Of a DNA stretch of 54,069 bases, positions 37,879-46,535 are shown piece after piece. Position numbers and translations under genes: made by a program. Positions within the stretch are counted from its first letter, which is position 1, and each line of letters begins with the position of its first letter. Below the pieces are notes generated by a model that saw only the letters and a program-made list of their open reading frames with translations, ran no database searches and was not told where the DNA came from. Origin of the DNA: Melioribacteraceae bacterium (lineage in GTDB: Bacteria; Bacteroidota; Ignavibacteria; Ignavibacteriales; Melioribacteraceae); assembly GCA_015493615.1 (NCBI GenBank), contig WGCV01000031.1, positions 1-54,069 of the forward strand. Reading direction: 5' to 3'.

Positions 37879-38967
37879 TTAGAATGCTTCCTGAATTGTA
37901 AAATACACGAAAGTTCCTTCAACCGAATGCGCAATATCCAAACGGACGTTGAGGTGTTGCGCCTTATCGAGCAAGTATCTTAAACCGTAACCGAAGGCTA
38001 TTTTAATATCGTATGTATTAAATTTCGACATTTCCGGAGCTACTTGACCAATTCCCACAAAAACCGAGGCGCCGAGCTTCCACCAAATTGGTATTCTGTA
38101 TTCAGATTGAGCCGCCCATAGATTTTTATCTGTAAATTTCCCCATCGGATATCCTCGCATCATTTGGTAATTTCCTAATTTAGGCATCATCTGAATTGGA
38201 ACTTCTCCGGATGTGTGGTTTAATATGGCGTTTAATGCGAGAACTTGACGTTTAATAACGGTGATGTAATACCTGAGATCGAGATCAAAACGGAAGAAAT
38301 CCACATCGCTCCCTAACTTCGTACTGTAAACGAGAGCTTTTGTTTCGATGTAGTACCCTTTGGTCGGAAAAAATAAACTGTCGCGATTTTCATACGCCAT
38401 TTCTATCCCTAAACTTGATGTAACAACTCCCATTGAACCCAAAAGACCCAAAGTATCAATCATTCCACCCTTTTCATAACTGTGCAAATCAAATTTTTCG
38501 TACCACATATATGGGCCTACATAGAAATCTTTTTTCAGCGCAAAAAGGAAATCAACTTTTACGCGATATTGATCGTATGTAACATCTTCTGGTTCCTGAA
38601 TTGGTTGTCCAATACCCCAAAATTCTTTCGGGGTCCTGAAAAATGCGGCATCCAAATCAAAGCGGTAGTCATTTTTACCGAAAAAGAAATTAGCTCTTGT
38701 TCCAACTTGTATTTGCTTTTTTGTAGAATATGTTGCAAAACCGCCTATTATGTTTGGGAATCTATCCGGATTGCCTGGCTCGGGATTATTATAATACAAC
38801 GCCGCCGCCCCGAGAGCGTATCCGGTTGAAGGCAAATAAAACATAATTGGCACTGGGAAAAATCCACTCTTGCCTTCCATTCGTTTATTGCTTATTCCTG
38901 TAGTTTGAGCAAACAAATTTGCTGAACTAAATATGATAAGAAATAATATTTTATTGAAGTATTTCAT
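37879..38967 (-). CDS. BamA/TamA-like outer-membrane barrel, second gene of the inositol operon
   Basis: The 362-residue protein has a signal peptide (KILFLIIFSSANLFAQ) and a 16-strand-like barrel pattern with MMRGYPMGKFTDKNLWAAQS (about 268-287), the conserved RGY loop of surface-antigen/Omp85 barrels. It ends VYFTIQEAF. No POTRA domain is present. It lies 26 bases after tetR and 2 bases before the nucleotidyltransferase. Its sequence is clearly different from the barrel at 30809-32203, so the two are not a recent duplicate. Confidence 0.75.
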   Translation of the reverse strand: MKYFNKILFLIIFSSANLFAQTTGISNKRMEGKSGFFPVPIMFYLPSTGYALGAAALYYNNPEPGNPDRFPNIIGGFATYSTKKQIQVGTRANFFFGKNDYRFDLDAAFFRTPKEFWGIGQPIQEPEDVTYDQYRVKVDFLFALKKDFYVGPYMWYEKFDLHSYEKGGMIDTLGLLGSMGVVTSSLGIEMAYENRDSLFFPTKGYYIETKALVYSTKLGSDVDFFRFDLDLRYYITVIKRQVLALNAILNHTSGEVPIQMMPKLGNYQMMRGYPMGKFTDKNLWAAQSEYRIPIWWKLGASVFVGIGQVAPEMSKFNTYDIKIAFGYGLRYLLDKAQHLNVRLDIAHSVEGTFVYFTIQEAF

Positions 38968-38993
38968 TTTACCTTTTAGTTTTGTTAAAAAAA

Positions 38994-39578
38994 TTAATTA
39001 ATTATCAAATTTTCTAGTATTTGAATAAATTTTTGTGCGCGTTCTTTTAATGAGAAATTAAATCCGCTAAAACGCCATTCAAAAATAACCAATCTAATGT
39101 AACCTAATATCATTGTTTGTAACTCGTTTGTGTCAATATCTCTAATTTGATCTTGAGATTTGATTTCGTCAATGATATCAGAGATAATTCTTTTCCTTCT
39201 TTCAATTACGATCATAAGTTTATCGCGAAGTAAGGCGCTGTGATTAAAAATTTCTTCGGAAAAAATAACTGAAGTAAGTTCCTTATTTTTCTCTAAAAAC
39301 TTAAAGTGAAACAAGATAAAGTGCCGTATCTTATATAGAGGTTTATCAAAGTCTTTAATTTCCGCAACTAATAATTTTTCAAATTCATGAAATTTATTCA
39401 GGATCCCGAGTATAATATCCTCTTTATTCAAAAAGTGCCTGTAAATAGCCGGTTCGCTTATTTTGACGCGGGAAGCTAATTCCCTAATCGAAAATGACTC
39501 AAATCCTTTCTCGTGAATGATATTGATAGCTTCATCAATAATTATTTTTTGTCTTTCTTTTGTTGTAAGTCTTGCCAT
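38994..39578 (-). CDS. TetR/AcrR-type transcription regulator
   Basis: The 194-residue protein has the TetR helix-turn-helix: IIDEAINIIHEKGFESFSIR, ELASRVKISEPAIYRHFLNK. The ligand-binding C-terminal half is divergent, as expected. It is the first gene of the operon and is directly preceded by a perfect 20-bp palindrome (39595-39614), so it probably represses its own operon. The effector could be a lipid, fatty acid or inositol compound, which the sequence does not show. Confidence 0.93.
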   Translation of the reverse strand: MARLTTKERQKIIIDEAINIIHEKGFESFSIRELASRVKISEPAIYRHFLNKEDIILGILNKFHEFEKLLVAEIKDFDKPLYKIRHFILFHFKFLEKNKELTSVIFSEEIFNHSALLRDKLMIVIERRKRIISDIIDEIKSQDQIRDIDTNELQTMILGYIRLVIFEWRFSGFNFSLKERAQKFIQILENLIIN

Positions 39579-39594
39579 TATATAACTTCACTAA

Positions 39595-39614
39595 GTTAGT
39601 TAACGTTAACTAAC
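39595..39614. promoter_or_regulatory. Candidate TetR operator, perfect 20-bp palindrome
   Basis: GTTAGTTAACGTTAACTAAC is its own reverse complement. It lies 17 bases upstream of the tetR start codon on the minus strand. TetR proteins bind as dimers to such palindromes, so self-regulation of the inositol operon is likely. Confidence 0.75.
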
Positions 39615-39688
39615 AAATATACGCTTAAAAAAAATTTTTGTCAATTTTATATTTTAATATTTTTTAACAGCATAGTAAAATTACACTG

Positions 39689-39736
39689 CTGTCCAAAATA
39701 AAAATAAAAAGTGTAAAAACAGCTTAAATTGGACAG
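39689..39736. repeat. Inverted repeat CTGTCCAA / TTGGACAG
   Basis: CTGTCCAA (39689-39696) is matched by TTGGACAG (39729-39736), with GCTGT / ACAGC also pairing around an A-rich centre. It could be one end of a lost insertion sequence or a regulatory hairpin. No transposase is complete here. Confidence 0.4.
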
Positions 39737-39812
39737 ATTTTTCCAAAATTTAAAATCAATCCCCCCTTAAAAATCAAAAGGCAACGGTTGTTTTTTAATT
39801 TCATCGTAATAA

Positions 39813-41402
39813 TCCGGCGGAAGTTGGGCTGACGCGACAATCGGGACAAGTAATTGGAAAGGTTCGGGATACTGGGAACTTTCTATTTCTCGCAGTGATA
39901 TAGGTAGCCCTTCGGAAATTAAAATTTTAATGTATGTTGAAGAAGACTGGAGCGGCGGTTCGATTTGCGGAGGTTTGCCTTCTGACTTATTTACGAATAC
40001 TTCTACTCAAGGTGCAATTACATTTAATTCACATTACCAAGGTTTTACATTGGATGATGGTTACAATCCAAACGATGGAAATTCTCACGATTATGTAATG
40101 CGTAAAAATTATGAAATAATAGGATTAGATGGAGGAGAATCTTTTTATGTTAAAGACGACGGAACTGGTGATGGAGCAAATGACTTAGATGTTAGCAATA
40201 ATTGGACTTTTGAAGCATGGATATACGTAAAGAATTATACCTCTGGTAATTATGACTGTATTATGGATAGAAGAACTGTATTCTCTTTTTATTTAATTGA
40301 TGATGATAAAGACTATGCCATAGCATTTGCAGCTAGAGATGGTTCTGATAACATTATTGCTTATATGGATTGTGATGGGACTGGATCAACAAGTGCTGAT
40401 ATGCAATTTAATAATTGGTACCATGTAGCAGCAACTTATGATGGCTCAACAGCCAAGCTTTATGTAAACGGAACTGAAATGGATAGTGATACTGATACAG
40501 ACTGGAACCTTACTTCATCAACAAATGCCTTAAATATTGGTGGGCGATATTGGGGAAGCTATTCAAGACAGATGGAAAGTGCTTATTTAGATGAAATAAG
40601 AATTTCGAATATTGCTAGAACGACAAGCGAATTACATTATAATAAAACTGACAATGCATATATGGTTGATGACCATACAATTTTGTTAATGCATTTGGAC
40701 GACGAAGGAGATCCCCCAACATATTTGTCAGGCACAGGATATAACGGGACAAAAGGAGACGATGGCATAACTGCAATTGATTATATTGATGCTACCGAAG
40801 AATCGGATTTTCTTCCATTTCCAGTCGAATTAACTTCTTTTACCACAAACGTTAGCGGTTCAAACATCCAGCTAAATTGGCAAACGGCAACCGAAATAAA
40901 CAATTACGGATTTGAAATTCAACGCGCAACGGAAAATTACGACTGGCAAAAAATCGGTTTTGTTGAAGGCGCAGGCAACAGCAACTCGCCGGAAGAATAT
41001 TCCTTTTCGGATAAACTTGTAAAAAGCGGTAAATATTACTACAGACTGAAACAAATTGATTTGAACGGCTCGTACAAATATTCCAATACTGTGGAAGTAA
41101 TAATTGGCGCGCCTGAAAAATTCGAGCTTTCCCAAAATTACCCGAATCCGTTTAATCCTACAACCAATATAACATACGTCATTGCGAGAAGCGAAGCGAC
41201 GCGGCAATCTCATGAATTGTCCGTGAAATTAACCGTTTACGATATTCTCGGAAGAAAAGTAGCCACGCTTGTAAACAAAAAACAAGCCCCTGGAAATTAT
41301 TCCGTACAATTTGACGCAAGCAAATTAAGTTCGGGAATTTATTTTTACACATTGCGCGCGGGAGAATTTACCGACACAAAGAAAATGATTTTGATGAAAT
41401 AA
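39813..41402 (+). pseudogene. LamG-domain T9SS protein lacking its 5' end
   Basis: The reading frame is open from 39813; the first ATG is at 39930. Residues before that ATG (IGTSNWKGSGYWELSISRSD, IGSPSEIKILMYVEED) read as a good continuation of the protein, so the true start has been lost and no signal peptide remains. What is left has a LamG/concanavalin-like domain (WTFEAWIYVKNYTSGNYD, WYHVAATYDGSTAKLYVNGT), a fibronectin-like linker (LTSFTTNVSGSNIQLNWQTA) and a complete sorting domain (QNYPNPFNPTTNITYV ... KKMILMK). Without a signal it should not be exported. Alternatively, the ATG at 39930 is used and the protein is cytoplasmic, which is unlikely for a T9SS protein. Confidence 0.7.
41178..41214. 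repeat. REP-like GTCATTGCGA repeat inside the sorting domain
   Basis: GTCATTGCGAGAAGCGAAGC ... GGCAATCTCATG is read in frame as VIARSEATRQSHEL, at the linker where other genes carry the 28-bp palindrome. A related intergenic copy is at about 1186-1231. Confidence 0.75.
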
Positions 41403-42105
41403 CGACATTTGCCTCCTCAGAAATGTTAAAGTCGTAATAACCAGAGGCGAGAAAACAAGGAAAATAATCCATTATTGCCGTCGGATTTATCCGACGGCTG
41501 AAAAATAAATAAAACAGATTGGGCTTTAGCCCCAATGTAGAAAGTTATACGAAAGAAGAATGCGGCTAAAGCCGGAAAATATTTTTATTTACTGTACCGT
41601 TGACTAAAGTCAACGGCAATTTGAGTTACAGCCGACTGCAATGTTGTTAAAGTCAACTGCAATGATTATATAAATAATGATCTAGATTACTAAAGTTGAT
41701 AGTAATTTTAATAAAATCAAGTGCAGTGAAACTGAAGTTAAAAGTAACATAACTGAGGTCAACTGAATTTGTGCAGAAGTCTAAATCAAAACAAATGAAA
41801 ATAATAGCAATAAACTAAAGTTAATATTTTCTTAAACAGTTAGAGTATTGAGACAATAAAATTAAAAGTACACCATTGCCGTCGGTTTTAACCGGCGGCT
41901 TAAAATTAAATCAATCTAAGTTTGCTCAATGTTTTTAAAGGATTCCTTTAAATAATATTTTTATGAGTTTGAATTTTTGCCTAATTTCACTTACATTTTT
42001 ATATCGGTTTATTATTAGAGGTTGAAATGCGTGTCAATCAAGCAAGACACAACTATTTTTTCTTCCGTGCTTCCGACTTTAAGTTTGTTTAGCATGGATG
42101 AATAA
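41403..42105. other. Intergenic region with a hairpin series
   Basis: No gene is supported. Five hairpins lie between 41477 and 41899 (listed as one repeat cluster). The remaining AT-rich 200 bases before 42106 probably hold the promoter of the propeller kinase gene. Confidence 0.6.
41477..41899. repeat. Series of hairpins, similar at both ends
   Basis: In order: GCCGTCGGAT-tt-ATCCGACGGC (41477-41498), GGGCT-tt-AGCCC (41521-41532), GGCT-aa-AGCC (about 41563-41572), CCGTTGACT-aa-AGTCAACGG (41597-41616), and GCCGTCGGTT-tt-AACCGGCGGC with one mismatch (41878-41899). The first and last are preceded by CCATT and followed by AAATAAAT or AAATTAAAT, so the two ends are direct repeats of one unit. 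Confidence 0.65.
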
Positions 42106-45100
42106 GTGAACACACCTTTTAATATTGCAACCCTATCCAAATTGTTTTGTGAAAACTCGAAATTTTATTATCCTATACTTTTCTTCCTTTTATTTGCTAT
42201 GCCTATTAATTCATCTTCTAATGCACAACAAAAACAAACCGATTACGATTTATATACAATCAATGACGGCTTATCTCAGAATTTGATTTTTTGCATTCAC
42301 CAAGATCGGCAAGGATTTATATGGTTCGGAACAAAAGACGGATTAAATAAATTCGACGGCTATAAATTCAAAATTTATCGACATGATCCCGACAACAAAC
42401 AAAGTTTAAGCAATAACGAAATCCGCGCAATTACCGAAGACGACAGCGGTAACATTTGGATAGGAACATACGGCGGCGGCATAAATAAGTTTAATCCGAG
42501 CACGGACAATTTCACTTTGTTCCAAAATCAATTAAAAGACACAAATAGTATATCAAACAATTTCATAACCGGACTCGTTTTCGATAAGGATAATGATACC
42601 ACACTTTGGGCGGCAACAATCGATGGTCTTAATAAACTTCAAATTACTTCCGGTAATTGTATAAGGTATTATCCTAAAAACAACTTTAACCACAAAGCCA
42701 ACAGCAATTTAATAAGATGTATAACCAGCGGCAATCAAAAAAGGATTTGGATCAGTATTATGAACGGAGGACTTTATTTCTTCGATCAAAAAACAAATAG
42801 TTTTTTGAAGCCGGAGTATAATGATCCTTCATACGATCAAATTATAACTTGTCTAACTAAGGATGAAAAAGGAAATCTTTTTGCCGGCGGCGATTACAAC
42901 ATATTGTCTTTTAATTACAACGCTCAAAAGATATTTAGCGTAGAAGGCAGCAAAAAAATACACCAAGTTATAAAATCAATTTATATCGCCGACGAAAAGA
43001 TTTATTATGCAAATTTTTTGACCCCGCAATTACTTTATCAATACGATTTAAATACCGGCTCACATTCGGTAATATGTGATTTATCCGAGTTATTTTCCGG
43101 GACTAATTCCGGCCGGATTATAAGTATATTAAAAGACAATAACGACAATATTTGGATAGGCACAAACGGTAACGGACTAGTTAAAATAAATATCGCACAA
43201 AAAAAATTCAAAACTTTTCTATTCGATACAAGCGGTAAAAATAAATTAAGTTTTGCAAGTATTTCTTCAATCTATGAAGACAACCAAAAAAATATATGGT
43301 TTGACGGTTACGGCGGACTGAATAAACTTGATGTCAAAACCGGCAAAATAATTCCGGCGCTATTTTTAAAACCGAATAATAAGTTAACTACCGAACCGCC
43401 GTTTCTCGGTCTGTTTTCAATTATTCAATCTCCCATTAATAAAGATGTTTTATGGATAAGCAATGTATCCGATGGTATTTTTGAATATAATACAAAGACA
43501 TTTACATATCGTACAATTTTAGGATCAACCGAACCGCGAAACGATACTTTTTACGGTAAAGAAATTTATGATATGGAATATGATAAGAACGGTAATCTAT
43601 GGTACGCATCTGAAAAAGGACTCGGAGAATATGTTTTGAAAACCGGAAGGTTCAAGAGCTATAAACTATATAAAACGATTCTACGGAAATTTCCTAATGT
43701 AAAGATAGAAGATATTTTAATTGACTTTCCGCGCGGAATATGGGTAGGCACAGACGGAGCCGGTTTCGCTTTGATAAATCCGAAGGAAAATAAAATAATA
43801 CATTATGTTAATAATCCGAATGATACCAACAGTGTAAGCGACAACAAAATTTTATGCATTCAAAAAAGCAAAAACGGCGCTTTATGGATTGGAACAAACG
43901 GAAGCGGTTTAAATAAATTTAATAGCGAAGAAAACAAATTCACAAGATATACTACTAAATCCGGTCTGCCGAACAATGTTATATACGGCATACTCGAAGA
44001 CGGTAACGGCTACCTTTGGCTTAGTACAAACCGCGGACTATCCAAATTTGACACGTTAAAAAAAATATTTAGAAATTATGTTTATAAAGACGGTTTGCAA
44101 AGTAATGAATTTAATCGCGGCGCATATTTAAAAGCGCGCAACGGTAAATTATTTTTCGGCGGAATTAAAGGAGTAACATCGTTTTATCCCGATCAAATTG
44201 TCGAAAGTAAATTCAATCCGCCGGTAGTTATCACAAATTTTCTTTTAAACAACAAACCGGTTTTAATTCATAAATATTTAACAAAAGAAAATAAATTAGT
44301 CCTTTCATATAGCAACAATCTATTTGCGTTTGAATTTGCCTCGTTGGATTACAGTAATCCTATGAAAAACAAATATGCCTACCGTCTTAAAGGTTTTAAT
44401 AATGACTGGATATTTACTAATGCGGATCAACGTACGGCGGCGTTTACAAATATTGATCCCGGAACATACACTTTGCAGGTAAAAGGGACAAACTCCGATG
44501 GAATTTGGAGCAAAAAAGTTTTATCGCTCAACATCATAATAGTTCCTCCGTTTTGGGCTACATTGTGGTTTAAGATTTTATTAGTTTTGTTATTATCGTT
44601 TTTAATTTACCTGCTTTATCGCAGGCAAATAAGTTATCTTAAAGCCCAGAAAAAACAAAAAGAGAAGTTTACCGAGCAATTGATGGAATCGATGGAGAAT
44701 GAAAGAACAAGAATTGCCAAAGAATTGCACGACGCGGTCGGACAGGATTTGTTAATTATTAAAAACCTGAGTTCATTGGCAATTCAGAATAATAATGAAA
44801 AAGCAAGAGATAATTATCTAAATGATATATCGGGTAAATCTCAAAATACAATTGATGAAATCCGTCAGATATCCAGAAATCTTCGACCTTATTTAATTGA
44901 CAGGTTGGGATTAACAAAGGCAATTGAAGCCATGATAGAGGATTTAGACAAAGCAAGCAATATTACTTTTCTCTTTCATTCAAGTAATATCGATCGATAT
45001 TTTTCCAAACGGGATGAAATTCAAATTTACAGAGTAATTCAGGAGTCTGTTAACAACATAATAAAACATTCCAGAGCTTCGGAAGCAGTAATTACAATTG

Positions 45101-45309
45101 TTTTGAACAAAGATTCAATTTTAATTACTATTAAGGATGATGGAATTGGTATTGAAGGATATGAAAAAACTTTAACTTCTCAATTCGGTTTCGGATTATC
45201 CGGAATAATGGAAAGAGTCAGGATATTAAAAGGCAAAATAGACATTAAATCTACTCCTAATAACGGTACAAATATTTTTATAACAATTCCGATTGAGAAT
45301 GAAAAATAA
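42106..45309 (+). CDS. Two-component-regulator propeller histidine kinase
   Basis: The 1,067-residue membrane sensor begins with a signal segment (FYYPILFFLLFAMPINSSSNAQ). A large periplasmic propeller (about 45-700) of repeated blades follows: GFIWFGTKDGLNKFDGY, NIWIGTYGGGINKFNP, ALWIGTNGSGLNKFNSE. A Y_Y_Y domain comes next (about 715-800; NKYAYRLKGFNNDWIFTNAD). One membrane helix (about 820-842) leads to a HisKA_3/NarL-type dimerisation domain with phospho-His at about 875 (RIAKELHDAVGQDLL) and a catalytic domain (DDGIGIEGYEK, FGFGLSGIMERV). The start is GTG, just after an in-frame TAA. It overlaps the response regulator gene by about 11 bases, so the pair is co-translated. Such sensors often detect carbohydrates or surface signals. 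Confidence 0.9.
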   Translation: MNTPFNIATLSKLFCENSKFYYPILFFLLFAMPINSSSNAQQKQTDYDLYTINDGLSQNLIFCIHQDRQGFIWFGTKDGLNKFDGYKFKIYRHDPDNKQSLSNNEIRAITEDDSGNIWIGTYGGGINKFNPSTDNFTLFQNQLKDTNSISNNFITGLVFDKDNDTTLWAATIDGLNKLQITSGNCIRYYPKNNFNHKANSNLIRCITSGNQKRIWISIMNGGLYFFDQKTNSFLKPEYNDPSYDQIITCLTKDEKGNLFAGGDYNILSFNYNAQKIFSVEGSKKIHQVIKSIYIADEKIYYANFLTPQLLYQYDLNTGSHSVICDLSELFSGTNSGRIISILKDNNDNIWIGTNGNGLVKINIAQKKFKTFLFDTSGKNKLSFASISSIYEDNQKNIWFDGYGGLNKLDVKTGKIIPALFLKPNNKLTTEPPFLGLFSIIQSPINKDVLWISNVSDGIFEYNTKTFTYRTILGSTEPRNDTFYGKEIYDMEYDKNGNLWYASEKGLGEYVLKTGRFKSYKLYKTILRKFPNVKIEDILIDFPRGIWVGTDGAGFALINPKENKIIHYVNNPNDTNSVSDNKILCIQKSKNGALWIGTNGSGLNKFNSEENKFTRYTTKSGLPNNVIYGILEDGNGYLWLSTNRGLSKFDTLKKIFRNYVYKDGLQSNEFNRGAYLKARNGKLFFGGIKGVTSFYPDQIVESKFNPPVVITNFLLNNKPVLIHKYLTKENKLVLSYSNNLFAFEFASLDYSNPMKNKYAYRLKGFNNDWIFTNADQRTAAFTNIDPGTYTLQVKGTNSDGIWSKKVLSLNIIIVPPFWATLWFKILLVLLLSFLIYLLYRRQISYLKAQKKQKEKFTEQLMESMENERTRIAKELHDAVGQDLLIIKNLSSLAIQNNNEKARDNYLNDISGKSQNTIDEIRQISRNLRPYLIDRLGLTKAIEAMIEDLDKASNITFLFHSSNIDRYFSKRDEIQIYRVIQESVNNIIKHSRASEAVITIVLNKDSILITIKDDGIGIEGYEKTLTSQFGFGLSGIMERVRILKGKIDIKSTPNNGTNIFITIPIENEK

Positions 45310-45958
45310 AATTAAATTACTAATTGCGGATGATCATCCGCTTTTTAGAAAAGGATTAAAAGATTTATTGGAAGAATCCGGTCGTGAATTTTCCGTTGAT
45401 GAAGCCGGAAACGGCGAACTTGCGGTCGAGTTAATCAGGCAAAATAATTATGATATTGCTATGCTGGATATTGATATGCCCCTGTTAAACGGACTGGAAG
45501 TTGCCGAAGAATGCAAGCGAAATAAAATCGATGTAAAAATAATTATTCTTACGATGTATAAAGATGAGCATCTTTTTAATAAATCTGTTGATCTCGGAGT
45601 AATGGGCTATTTATTAAAAGAAAATGCAGTAGTGGAAATTAATAATGCTATTACATCCGTTCTTGAGGGGCATTATTATATCTGTCCTGCAATTTCGGAA
45701 TTTGTATTGAATAGAAAAAATAAACTTGATAACGCGGAAAAGGAAAAACAAAGCGCATCAGCCCTAACCGGAACGGAGAGAACTATTTTAAAATTAATTG
45801 CGGAAAGCAAAACAAGTAAAGAAATTGCAGAAGAGTTGTTTGTAAGCGTTAAGACTATTGAAAAACATCGTTTCAATATCTGCAACAAATTAAATATCCA
45901 TGGTACGCACGCTCTAATTAAATATGCCTTTGATAATCGCGATATGTTTTTAAGTTAA
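45299..45958 (+). CDS. LuxR/NarL-type response regulator
   Basis: The 219-residue protein (ATG 45299; an in-frame TTG lies at 45293) has a receiver domain with phospho-acceptor Asp about 57 (IAMLDIDMPLLNG), Thr in IIILTMY and Lys in YLLKEN. A C-terminal LuxR helix-turn-helix follows (LTGTERTILKLIAESKTSKE, IAEELFVSVKTIEKHRFNI). It overlaps the 3' end of the upstream propeller kinase, so it is its natural partner and should regulate target genes when phosphorylated. Confidence 0.92.
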   Translation: MKNKIKLLIADDHPLFRKGLKDLLEESGREFSVDEAGNGELAVELIRQNNYDIAMLDIDMPLLNGLEVAEECKRNKIDVKIIILTMYKDEHLFNKSVDLGVMGYLLKENAVVEINNAITSVLEGHYYICPAISEFVLNRKNKLDNAEKEKQSASALTGTERTILKLIAESKTSKEIAEELFVSVKTIEKHRFNICNKLNIHGTHALIKYAFDNRDMFLS

Positions 45959-46067
45959 AACACTACAATCGCGAATATCAGGGTGTTTACCCCCCATTTT
46001 TAGTAAACCCACTTATTTACTTTCTAAAATCATTCTTGTAAAATAAAGCAACAATTTCAGGAGAGAT

Positions 46068-46424
46068 GTGACTTTTTTAATTGCCGATAATAATTCCGCG
46101 CTAAGGGATATTATCAAAAATGTACTTCAGTCTCCGGATAATATTTTTATTGAATGCTCTAACGGCAAAGAAGCTATTGAATGTTATTCAGAGTATAAGC
46201 CGGATTGGGTAATAATGGATTCCGAACTCGATAAGATAGACGGAATAGCCGCTTCTAAAAAAATCACTGATAAATTCCCGCAGGCAAATATTCTTATTCT
46301 TACTCAATATGATGATATACATCTAAAGAAAGCGGCATTTAAAGCCGGAGTAAAAGAATATTTCTTAAAAGATAATATTATCCAATTAAAAAGTTTCTTC
46401 AAAGAAACGCGCATTAAAAATTAA
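46068..46424 (+). CDS. Stand-alone receiver domain protein
   Basis: The 118 residues are a single CheY-like receiver: acidic pocket in LIADNNSALRDI, phospho-Asp about 51 (VIMDSELDKIDG), Thr in ILILTQYDD and Lys in EYFLKDN. There is no output domain. The start is GTG at 46068 preceded by AGGAGA. It lies 110 bases after the LuxR-type regulator and may be part of the same phosphorelay, as a sink or shuttle, or may act on a partner by contact. Confidence 0.85.
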   Translation: MTFLIADNNSALRDIIKNVLQSPDNIFIECSNGKEAIECYSEYKPDWVIMDSELDKIDGIAASKKITDKFPQANILILTQYDDIHLKKAAFKAGVKEYFLKDNIIQLKSFFKETRIKN

Positions 46425-46535
46425 ATTAAAAATAAAACCAAATATAAATAGTTATTAAAATTATTGGGATGTTAAAGTAAAAACTCGTTTCGAAAACATT
46501 TAATTCACGGTTCTCTAAACCAGTAGGAGAAGAAA

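Noticed and set aside
39771-40000. Open minus-strand frame through the start of the LamG gene
   Set aside because: The forward frame continues a recognisable secreted protein and must be the coding one. The antisense frame is probably open by chance, except for its last 20 residues, which are kept as a low-interest finding.
41477-41899. CRISPR-like array
   Set aside because: The hairpins differ in sequence and spacing is irregular; there are no equal-length spacers and no cas genes.
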